Assembly (NCBI RefSeq): GCF_013318015.2
Contig: NZ_CP115842.1
Coordinates: forward strand, 372,001-436,000
Direction: 5' to 3'
DNA length: 64,000 bases
Source: Agrobacterium tumefaciens
GTDB lineage: Bacteria; Pseudomonadota; Alphaproteobacteria; Rhizobiales; Rhizobiaceae
The notes under the pieces are model-generated. The model saw only the letters and a list, made by a program, of their open reading frames with translations. It ran no database searches and was not told the origin of the DNA. Below, piece by piece: positions 9,812 through 16,726 of the stretch; the first letter of the stretch is position 1, and each line of letters opens with the position of its first letter. Both the position numbers and the translations under genes were made by a program.

Positions 9812-10282
9812 CTACACTTCTGCTGTCCACCATGTCGAAGCTAATGAAAGGTTGGCGTGGCTCAATAACGCAGTTTTGGCGGCATCTCGTTGAGCGCCAA
9901 CTACCACAACTTGTGCGAACCCTCGCCGATTTAGCTCCGATTTTGCGCGCTGTAACAATGCTGCACCCGCATCCTGCCAACGATCTTTAGCAGCAACGCA
10001 GAAGTCATCGATCAAAGCGGTAGCCCCACCAGGATCGTACACTGGCGGAGTTGGAAACTCTCGCGCGATGAGAAAACCGACGATCAATGTGTTCTCAACG
10101 GCGACAAGAGTCACGGTGCGCTCATCAGAGAACAGTTTTTCAAACCATGAAAGAGTCGAAGCGGCTGAGTTGGCGGCTTTCTTCCAAAAGCGTGGCTCGT
10201 AGTTCTCGTATTCTTTGCGTCTTGCTTCGACAAGCTCCACGCACTGGGGCGCATCCTCTTTCGAGGCATTCCTAATTTGCAT
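9812..10282 (-). CDS. GNAT family N-acetyltransferase
   Basis: 156 residues from ATG at 10282. This start is preferred over an upstream ATG at 10393 because AAGG lies about nine bases upstream and the GNAT fold begins directly (MQIRNASKEDAPQCVELV). The acetyl-CoA binding region is around IDDFCVAAKDRWQDAGAAL, a weak version of the Q/RxxGxG/A motif, and a C-terminal strand follows (QVVVVGAQRD). GNAT enzymes move an acetyl group from acetyl-CoA to amines. The substrate cannot be told from sequence. The gene is isolated in the accessory region. Confidence 0.7.
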   Translation of the reverse strand: MQIRNASKEDAPQCVELVEARRKEYENYEPRFWKKAANSAASTLSWFEKLFSDERTVTLVAVENTLIVGFLIAREFPTPPVYDPGGATALIDDFCVAAKDRWQDAGAALLQRAKSELNRRGFAQVVVVGAQRDAAKTALLSHANLSLASTWWTAEV

Positions 10283-10587
10283 CTGGCTAACCTTATGGCT
10301 GCGGTCATCTCCGATTGCAGCCAGTAGAGTGAGGTGAAACACCTCTGTCAACGTCTGCAATGGGCCAAAAACAGCCGAATTCAGTTGCGCCATTTCCCGC
10401 TGATTGACGGTATCCCTTGCTTATGGCAGGACAGCTACGCCGAACCGTCGACCAGAAATTCCTACGTAGGGGGATAGCATGAGGCAGACACTTTTGCTGA
10501 GGCAAACCGAACTCTAAGCGCATAAGCGCAAGTTCATCCTTTCGCTTGTGCGCCACGCCCGAATTTTCATCGAGCATTGGAGCACTT
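10283..10587. other. gene-free stretch
   Basis: No supported gene. The segment near 10356-10396 (GCAATGGGCCAAAAACAGCC) resembles the stretch at 8366-8390 (GCAATGCGCCAAAAGCGGAC). This hints at a dispersed intergenic repeat, but the match is short. Confidence 0.3.
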
Positions 10588-10821
10588 ATGCGAGCTATCG
10601 CGACCACGCCGGCTCTCGGCGGAGAGGTCTTTGACGTGAATTCCGAGATCGGCGGGACATTTACGGTCTCCATCATAGAAGATATTGGTGACGGAACCGT
10701 TATAGTCCGTATTCTGTATGGTGAGATCAAGGAAGCCGGTTGGAAATCTTTCGGTCTTTTTGACGGAAATATATTCAAAAACCGGAGAGAGCGCCTTACC
10801 AATCGGCGCATTTTACGTTGA
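10588..10821 (+). CDS. small hypothetical protein
   Basis: 77 residues from ATG at 10588, preceded by GGAG at five-base spacing. This is a clear ribosome site that argues against the longer frame starting at 10546. The product (GGEVFDVNSEIGGTFTVSII, then a basic tail) is not recognised. The long opposite-strand frame over the same bases has no ribosome site and poor composition. Function unknown; it could also be the remnant of a longer gene. Confidence 0.4.
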   Translation: MRAIATTPALGGEVFDVNSEIGGTFTVSIIEDIGDGTVIVRILYGEIKEAGWKSFGLFDGNIFKNRRERLTNRRILR

Positions 10822-10994
10822 CGTCCTGTGGCCATCTCCGCAACAGCGAGGGATGGCCAACTCCAGACCACGTACCATCATCGACTCTCTTCATTTACTC
10901 AAAGCAGTTATCAAACCCGGTATGGCGGCTTTCCATATTGCGCGTGGGATTTGACGCGATAGCATGCATTTGAAAGCGAACGGGGGCAGAGGTC

Positions 10995-12731
10995 GTGTTT
11001 CAGCGTAGTCTATTGGTAGCGATTGCGGCATCCATCGCTTGTGCCGGGGTCTCACATGCGGACATCACCCTTGAGCGTGTTCCAATTGATGGCTCTTCAC
11101 CTGTTCTCCTGCTGAAAGGTGAGTTCACGACATCGGACAATCCTGACCAACTTGCGCGTGAAGTCGCCGCAAGCGATGCCAAGCTGATCACCTTCAACAG
11201 CAACGGCGGCAACGTCGCTACGGCGATGGCGTATGGGAGGATGATCAGATCGCTCGGTCTATCGACGCTGCAGCTCCGGTCTGCCGAATGCGCTTCGGCC
11301 TGTGCACTCGCTTTCGTCGGAGGCGTGAACCGGCAGGCAGAGCCCGGCGCGATCGGTGTGCACCAATCCTCTTTCTCCCCGGAAACGATCGTCGAGGGGC
11401 ACACTGCAGTCGCTGCGGTTCAGGCGCTGACCGCCCAGATAATGACGTACCTTGTCGAGATGGATGTCGACCCGAAACTGCTCCAACTCAGCCTGTCCGT
11501 TCCCAGCAACGACATGCGGTATCTCACCGCCAGCGAGATGCAGAGCTATAGAGTGACGTGGGGAAGTCTGGCCGACTTGACGGAATCCGCCGCTGCATCC
11601 AAGGTCGCACCGACGGTGGTGCCTGCAACTCCACAAACCACTGAAGCTCATTTGCCGACAACAGAGGAAAAAGCATTAGCCTTCGTAGCGTCGTACCATG
11701 ACGCTTGGTCTCGCGGAAACGTAGAGGCGCTAACGTTTTTGGAAAAAGCATATGGCGACACTGTCGACTTCTACGGCAAACCCACACCCAAATCCGTGGT
11801 GATTGGCGAGAAGCGGAAATTTGCGACCAGATGGCCAGTCCGCGCCTACAGCGTGCAGGCAGGCTCGGCGAAGGTGACTTGCGCGGAAACCTGCAAGGTT
11901 GACGGCATCGTTGACTGGTACACGAAACGCGACGTCGGGAACCGTATTTCATCCGGCTCGGCCGAGTTTTCTCTGGTTTGGGACCAGAGGGCGGGCGTGA
12001 TCCTCTCCGAAACGAGCAAAATTATTCAGACCGACAAGGGCGTCTCTCAACCCGTACGTCTGATATCCCAATGGACTGAACAGAATGGTGCCTGTCGCGG
12101 CGGCAGCGGCGACCTGCCGGAAACAAGTGCGGCCTGTGAACGACGAGAAGCTATTGGCGACAAGCTGAAGGCTGCAGGATGGTGTTATGGTCGTGAGGGG
12201 GAATACGGCTATCAAATGCGCTGGCATGCCTGTGAGACCACATCTTATAGCCAAGAAAGTGCGGTAGGGATTGCTCCCAGCGCGACGTTCAAGAAGCCAG
12301 ACCTTTCCAGCTACCCTGCTCGAGATCGTCTTTCCGGAAAGACCGTCATGCCCGACTTCAAGGGGCGCGACCGCGAATTCAACAGTTTCAGAACTCGAAT
12401 TCGAGACGGTATGCGTCAAGGGCCAAACTTCGCTGGCCAATATACCCTTATCCAGATCGGGTGCGGCACCGGGTGCTCATTCGTTATCGTCGCCAACAAT
12501 CAAACGGGTCGCCCGGCGTCCTTCCCACGTGGTGGGGAAGAGCACATGTATCTGAGTTTGGACTTTCGCCGCGACAGCCGGCTGGTTGGTGCTCAATGGC
12601 TGGACTACGACACCAACACATGTGTGGTCGAGTTCTTCGATTTCGACCGAGATAGTTGGAAATCGATTACCAAAACTGAAGTCGGTAAAGACGACGCGTG
12701 CTATCGGACGATCGCCGAGAATCTCCGCTGA
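10995..12731 (+). CDS. secreted three-domain protein: ClpP-like serine protease fold, NTF2-like domain, conserved C-terminal domain
   Basis: 578 residues. The start is GTG with AGAGG close upstream. A signal peptide is cleaved near VSHAD (residue 23). Residues about 35-190 match the COG3904-type periplasmic ClpP-like fold: FNSNGGNVATA, SAECASACALAFVGG with the likely nucleophile Ser in CASAC, and GVHQSSF with a candidate His. Residues about 225-350 look NTF2-like (ALAFVASYHDAWSRGNVEAL through VILSETSKII). Residues about 430-578 form a Cys-containing domain (QIGCGTGCSFVIV, DTNTCVVEFF). Each part occurs separately in rhizobial secreted proteins. The protein is expected in the periplasm; substrate unknown. 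It is monocistronic. Confidence 0.75.
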   Translation: MFQRSLLVAIAASIACAGVSHADITLERVPIDGSSPVLLLKGEFTTSDNPDQLAREVAASDAKLITFNSNGGNVATAMAYGRMIRSLGLSTLQLRSAECASACALAFVGGVNRQAEPGAIGVHQSSFSPETIVEGHTAVAAVQALTAQIMTYLVEMDVDPKLLQLSLSVPSNDMRYLTASEMQSYRVTWGSLADLTESAAASKVAPTVVPATPQTTEAHLPTTEEKALAFVASYHDAWSRGNVEALTFLEKAYGDTVDFYGKPTPKSVVIGEKRKFATRWPVRAYSVQAGSAKVTCAETCKVDGIVDWYTKRDVGNRISSGSAEFSLVWDQRAGVILSETSKIIQTDKGVSQPVRLISQWTEQNGACRGGSGDLPETSAACERREAIGDKLKAAGWCYGREGEYGYQMRWHACETTSYSQESAVGIAPSATFKKPDLSSYPARDRLSGKTVMPDFKGRDREFNSFRTRIRDGMRQGPNFAGQYTLIQIGCGTGCSFVIVANNQTGRPASFPRGGEEHMYLSLDFRRDSRLVGAQWLDYDTNTCVVEFFDFDRDSWKSITKTEVGKDDACYRTIAENLR

Positions 12732-13072
12732 GTTTGAAGCGTCCTTCCAGTTATAGCTTTCTCCGCGCTGGCGCTGATTCAGCCTGCTGAGGCTTTTGGC
12801 AATCGCACCAGATTCCTGATGGTAAACCTGACAAGACCGTCCTTCCCTGTCCCGCCTGTCGAGTTCGCGCTGATGACGAGATATCGACGAACTCCCTCGG
12901 GGCGTAAAACGCAGGCCACCCCTGCCCTGCTTACGCACGTATCCTCAAAGGCCCCAGAAGGAGAACACCTAGCGGCATAGGCGCACCCAAATTAACCATT
13001 AAGTTGAGAGGATTCTCCGTCACTACTTGCGGAGCATTTTAGCCCTCGGCAATATACCGCGGGGGCTCTTTT
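12732..13072. other. gene-free stretch upstream of the SH3 protein gene
   Basis: No supported gene; the minus-strand frame over 12477-12938 is a shadow of the preceding gene. The only structure seen is the stem-loop at 13041-13067, listed separately. Confidence 0.45.
13041..13067 (+). promoter_or_regulatory. stem-loop covering the ribosome-binding region of the SH3 gene
   Basis: AGCCC-T-CGG at 13041-13049 can pair with CCG-CGG-GGGCT at 13057-13067, followed by CTTTT and then ATG at 13073. The 3' arm contains the only G-rich stretch that could act as a ribosome site. The structure is either an intrinsic terminator placed against the start codon or a hairpin that masks initiation. Confidence 0.4.
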
Positions 13073-13750
13073 ATGAAAAAACGCTACTGGCTACTTTGCG
13101 GACTTATCCTGTTCGGCATTTCGAAATTTGGGGGAACACCGTCGGAGGACGGGAGAACGGCACCATCACCGAGTTTTTCAGAGGAGGCACGCGCACCGAA
13201 AGCTCCGCCATCAACAATGAGCGACCAACGACCAACCTCTCCTCCTGCAAGCACCGCTTCCAGGCCGAGCGAGACGGCCGGCTCGCGGACTGTCGCGGAA
13301 ATAACTACCAAGTTCGTCAGTGGGAACGGTGTCGCACTGCGTGGTGCACCAAATCCAAAGTCTCAAATCATTGATAGACTGGATAGAGGACGGAAAGTCG
13401 ACCTCCTTCAGTCGGAAGCACAGTGGTCCCGGATCAAAGATATCCTGACTCAAAAAGAAGGATGGGTTGCAACCAGGTTCTTGCGGGATGACAACCCCAA
13501 GCGAGAGCAAATCTCAAAACCGTCGGAACCAAAGAGTGAGCCTCCGCCGACACTATCACCCGCAATCATTATCCAGCGGATCATTGCCGAATCCGTAGCC
13601 AGCTATCCCGGCACATGCGCCTGCCCTTACAGCACAGATCGCAGAGGCCGAAGATGCGGCAACCGAAGTGCATATTCAAAGCCTGGTGGCTATGCGCCAA
13701 TCTGTTTCGCGCAGGACGTTACGAAATCGATGATTGAAGCTTATCGCTGA
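13073..13750 (+). CDS. exported bacterial SH3-domain protein
   Basis: 225 residues. A short N-terminal hydrophobic segment (WLLCGLILFGI) acts as signal or anchor, then a long Ser/Pro/Ala-rich linker (about 22-75). An SH3b domain follows at about 80-140 (VALRGAPNPKSQIIDRL, GWVATRFL). After another P/S-rich linker, a C-terminal Cys motif (CACPYSTDRRGRRCGNRSAY and a final C) recurs in rhizobial secreted proteins. SH3b domains commonly bind peptidoglycan or peptides, so a periplasmic or envelope role is likely. No enzymatic domain is visible. The gene is monocistronic. Confidence 0.7.
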   Translation: MKKRYWLLCGLILFGISKFGGTPSEDGRTAPSPSFSEEARAPKAPPSTMSDQRPTSPPASTASRPSETAGSRTVAEITTKFVSGNGVALRGAPNPKSQIIDRLDRGRKVDLLQSEAQWSRIKDILTQKEGWVATRFLRDDNPKREQISKPSEPKSEPPPTLSPAIIIQRIIAESVASYPGTCACPYSTDRRGRRCGNRSAYSKPGGYAPICFAQDVTKSMIEAYR

Positions 13751-13817
13751 CCTTATCCCTACGGAGCACATAAAGAGACAAAATCAATCACGCGACCGGT
13801 GCTGGGATGACGCCGCC

Positions 13818-14570
13818 CTATCGCGACATCTTCCCCAACCGCTCGAGCAGGCCGTCGAGGTCCGCCCTGGCTCGAGCTACATCGCCAATGTCACCGTTGC
13901 GCTCGGCAAAGGCTAACTGGCGACGAAACAAATCCTCAGCGCCAATAAGATCACCCGCCGAAAAGCTGACGATTGCCAGATCGCGAAGCGTTGTCCCGAC
14001 AACGTCGAGAATTTCATGCCTTTCCGCGATTTCCAGCCGTCGACGCATAAGTTTTACCGACCTGTCGAGATGACCGAGCGCAAACTCGTTCTAGGCGAGG
14101 TTGCCGACTATAGCGTTCTAAACTTTTCCGTCCACGTAAGCTCGAATTGCCAGATGCAGTGCAACGCTGGGGCCGCCAATCTCTTCGTCTCGGTACATAC
14201 TCAAGGTCTTTCCATCGTCTTCTGCTTCCGCAAACCGAACCGAAAGCAGCTTAATGGCCAACTCGACGTCGCCATCTTTAACCTTCAACGCTTCCAGCAG
14301 GTGACGGACCTGAGACCCACGCGGCATCGGGATATTTGCGGTGTTCGTTTCCGCTGCGGTGCTATTGTTCACTAGGGAAACGGTCTTCGCACCGACCACC
14401 AGCAGCAGACCGTCAAGCGACCGGTCCTGGTTGTCGGCCTGTAGCGTCACCATCAATTCAGCTACCACCGATGTCGCCCCCAAAATTCGAAGGACGTACT
14501 CAGCCTCGTAATCGATCGCGTCGATGCCTCTATCTGAATCGCGGGAGGTATTGCGAGATTTCACAGACAT
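13818..14570 (-). pseudogene. TPR-repeat protein gene interrupted by two in-frame amber codons
   Basis: A single frame of 251 codons from ATG at 14570 (AAGGAG at six-base spacing) to TGA at 13818. It contains TAG at 14118-14120 and again at 14091-14093; the eight residues between read NAIVGNLA. Sequence after both stops continues as a clear TPR-like helix pair (NEFALGHLDRSVKLMRRR, GDLIGAEDLFRRQLAFAERNGD). The region just before them also fits TPR spacing (ALHLAIRAYVDGKV). The N-terminal 100 residues are not recognised. Both stops are one C-to-T change from CAG (Gln). Translation would give a 150-residue truncated product unless the ambers are read through. I call it a decayed gene, though a shorter working gene is possible. 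Confidence 0.6.
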
Positions 14571-14706
14571 TATAGCTCCTTTTGGCCAGTATCGGTACTT
14601 TAGGGGGTGTCCCTAAAGATCGAACCTCAGTGGAGCCGTGGTGAAAGCGGTCGGTGTCGAGTTCAGTAACGCCAGAGAAAAGCTCGAGGCAGATGCTCTT
14701 GGTCAT
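14530..14706 (-). CDS. small hypothetical protein overlapping the TPR gene start
   Basis: 58 residues from ATG at 14706, with an excellent ribosome site (AGGAGGG, seven-base spacing). It ends 41 bases inside the next gene, in a different frame, and the ribosome site of that gene lies within this one, so coupling is plausible. The product (TKSICLELFSGVTELDTDRF) has no recognised family. Supported mainly by the ribosome site. Confidence 0.4.
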   Translation of the reverse strand: MTKSICLELFSGVTELDTDRFHHGSTEVRSLGTPPKVPILAKRSYNVCEISQYLPRFR

Positions 14707-15133
14707 TTGCAGGCCCTCCTCTTTCTGAAATCGAGCGTTCGCAACAGTCATGTTGATAGAAAGCTAGAGCACGCTTAGACGCTTTTCAATGGCTTCCAAA
14801 CGAGAGTTCGAGGACTGCGATACAATTATCGCTGTCCGATCTTCCGCCACGCGCCGGTCCGGTGCATGGCGAGAGATCGGGTGCGCCCTGTTAACCTCCG
14901 GAAACATAAGCCAATTTTCACCAACAGCTAAAATTTTATAATTTCTAGGCAATAACAATGACTTAGATTTATCTTTTCTTTTCGATCGAATCCGGTTGAC
15001 GAGCTCCAAAAGATCGTTAAATGCACAGTTGCAAATCCGATGCGGCGACCTAACAGTTGCATGGTCCGCCGGATAACACGGGATTTGCCAGAGAGAGCGC
15101 GCGGCCCAGGACGACAACGGTCCCCGCATCGGA

Positions 15134-15185
15134 GTACGGTGTCACCCCGTACAAGCATGCTCCCCGGGATGGGTTAATCCGGGAG
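15134..15185. other. two consecutive stem-loops
   Basis: GTACGG (15134-15139) pairs with CCGTAC (15147-15152). Eight bases later, CTCCCCGGGAT (15160-15170) pairs with ATCCGGGAG (15177-15185) with one bulge. AGAGTTTTG follows, so on the plus strand the pair could act as a terminator or as part of a structured RNA. Confidence 0.4.
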
Positions 15186-15469
15186 AGAGTTTTGTTCCCC
15201 GAGTCGCTCACGGAGATGCTCCATGCCCGGTAACATCAAATAATTCCTTTCCAGCACGCGCGCGCTTTACGCCCGTTCACCGATCACCACTACCCCGCTG
15301 TTGCCGCCGCCGGCATCAGTGCGTGGAAAGGAAGTGCCATGCCTACAACACACCTCGATATCCCATCTATGTCCGAACACCTCTTTGTGGTGGTTGACCT
15401 CGGCTACCGCCTTGCCCTCATCAGGGGATCATCGGTTCCGCGTTAACTAGCCAGCAACCTTCGCGTGGG

Positions 15470-15579
15470 AACATACCTCCTAGCTCAGACGCCCGCCGCA
15501 GATTGCCGGCGAGCCCAAACTTGGAGACCACCCCATGCGAATATTGAACAAGGTATGTTTCGCGTCTCCCTGAGCTAGG
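15470..15579. repeat. interleaved inverted repeats
   Basis: AACATACC (15470-15477) is inverted as GGTATGTT (15552-15559). CCTAGCTCAG (15479-15488) is inverted as CTGAGCTAGG (15570-15579). ACGC/GCGT bases next to the second arm also match. The order A-B-A'-B' means that both pairings cross, as in an RNA pseudoknot, or that two alternative pairings compete. It lies about 60 bases left of the candidate transposon end. Confidence 0.45.
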
Positions 15580-15841
15580 CAGCCCAACAGGATGCCTTGG
15601 CCAGCGAGATGATCGCAATCAGGTCAAAAGGTACCCGGGATGTCCAATAAAACTGCCCCGACAAATCCTGTCACCACCACCGTGATCTCACATTCCGATC
15701 ACCTGAACGATTGGTCTCGTTGCCCTGTCGCGCGCGCGATCATCTGTTCTCCCTCCTCCCTCTCCATACGTCTGTAGCCGCATCTGCAGCGTCAGACCTG
15801 TCGTCAGTCCGCTCTGCGGTCCGACGGCGTGTTCAATTCTG

Positions 15842-15855
15842 CAGCCGAAAGGCTG
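15842..15855 (+). promoter_or_regulatory. GAAA-tetraloop hairpin in the tnsA leader
   Basis: CAGCC (15842-15846), GAAA, GGCTG (15851-15855) is a perfect 5-base stem closed by a stable GNRA-type tetraloop, 28 bases before the tnsA start. It could modulate expression of the tns operon. Confidence 0.3.
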
Positions 15856-15883
15856 ACGGAGCGTTCCCGCATGGGAGAAGGAC

Positions 15884-16726
15884 ATGAGTATGGAAGTCGA
15901 GATTCCGCTCGCTATTCAGATTCTTCACGAGCGCCGTAAGGGCCGCGACTTCCTCGCTGTCCCCTACAAACGCACCACCAGTTTCGCGAAGCCCAGCCGC
16001 AACGGGGGCGATTGGCGTCAGGCGCGCTCGTACCCTTTCATCATCGAAGGTGATCGCGACATCTCGCTAAAAAACAAACCAGAAACCGTGCCTGTCGAAG
16101 AACGGATGAGCATCGTGAGTAACCGTATCACGATGCCATTCGGTGGCAGCGGGACCAGCCATCGTCTCGAGAGCCAGCTTGAAGCTGGCCTGCTGACGTT
16201 GCTCGCTTGCAACCCGCGGGTTGTCAATGTCCGCACGCAGTTCGGACCTTTGCCTTTCGTGCATCAGGGAAAATTGCGGCACCACTATGCAGACATCTGC
16301 GCAGACTTCGATAACAATTGTCGGTCGCTCTATCTCGTCCGTGCGGAGGATAATCTGCGTGATCTGCCGATCACCCATGAATTATTGACGAAGCAATGTG
16401 TCGGCAAATTCGCGCATCGCATCCATCTCTACACCGACCGACATATCAATAAGCCTGCGGTTCTGCGTGCCGACGAGCGCCTTAGGGCACGCAAGCTTCA
16501 GAACGAAGCCACAAACCAACAGCTACTCCAAAAGCTTCGTATGATGGGAGGCTCGGCAATGCTTTTCGACCTGTTCTCCGAGCTCTATCCGGCGGTCACT
16601 TTCGCCGAAGGCTGGACCGCCGTATGGGCGCTTATCGACGCCGGAAACCTCCATCACGACCATCCGCACGCTGACGAAATGATGATGACGCGCCTCTCCC
16701 GCGTATCTCTCGTAAAGGGCATCTGA
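15884..16726 (+). CDS. tnsA: Tn7-like transposase endonuclease subunit TnsA
   Basis: 280 residues, typical length. In Tn7 TnsA cuts the 5' ends of the transposon while TnsB cuts and joins the 3' ends. The nuclease domain spans about 85-165: SHRLESQLEAG gives the first acidic position (E96/E100) and HHYADICADF gives D137. The third element, normally E/Q-x-K on the next strand, reads LYLVRAED here, with no Lys at the expected place. The C-terminal part (about 165-280) fits the TnsA_C helical domain. The start has GGGAGAAGG upstream. tnsB begins directly after the stop codon, so the genes are co-translated. The altered catalytic motif may mean 5' cleavage is weakened. Confidence 0.85.
   Translation: MSMEVEIPLAIQILHERRKGRDFLAVPYKRTTSFAKPSRNGGDWRQARSYPFIIEGDRDISLKNKPETVPVEERMSIVSNRITMPFGGSGTSHRLESQLEAGLLTLLACNPRVVNVRTQFGPLPFVHQGKLRHHYADICADFDNNCRSLYLVRAEDNLRDLPITHELLTKQCVGKFAHRIHLYTDRHINKPAVLRADERLRARKLQNEATNQQLLQKLRMMGGSAMLFDLFSELYPAVTFAEGWTAVWALIDAGNLHHDHPHADEMMMTRLSRVSLVKGI

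Larger units (their letters stand above)
14707..15883. other. 1.2-kb region without a supported gene, flanking the Tn7-like element
   Basis: No reading frame on either strand looks coding. The left part (14920-15000) is AT-rich. It holds two stem-loops (15134-15185), interleaved inverted repeats (15470-15579), and a TGTC-starting stretch at 15641 that could be the tnsA-proximal end of the transposon. If the element follows the Tn7 rule, the target recognised by TniQ should lie in this stretch, left of that end. Confidence 0.5.

Noticed and set aside
10305..10871. Minus-strand frame of 188 codons
   Set aside because: No ribosome site, unlikely composition, and it overlaps the better-supported small plus-strand gene at 10588 and the acetyltransferase leader.
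14928..15158. Minus-strand frames near the transposon edge
   Set aside because: No ribosome site, rare-looking composition and overlap with stem-loops.
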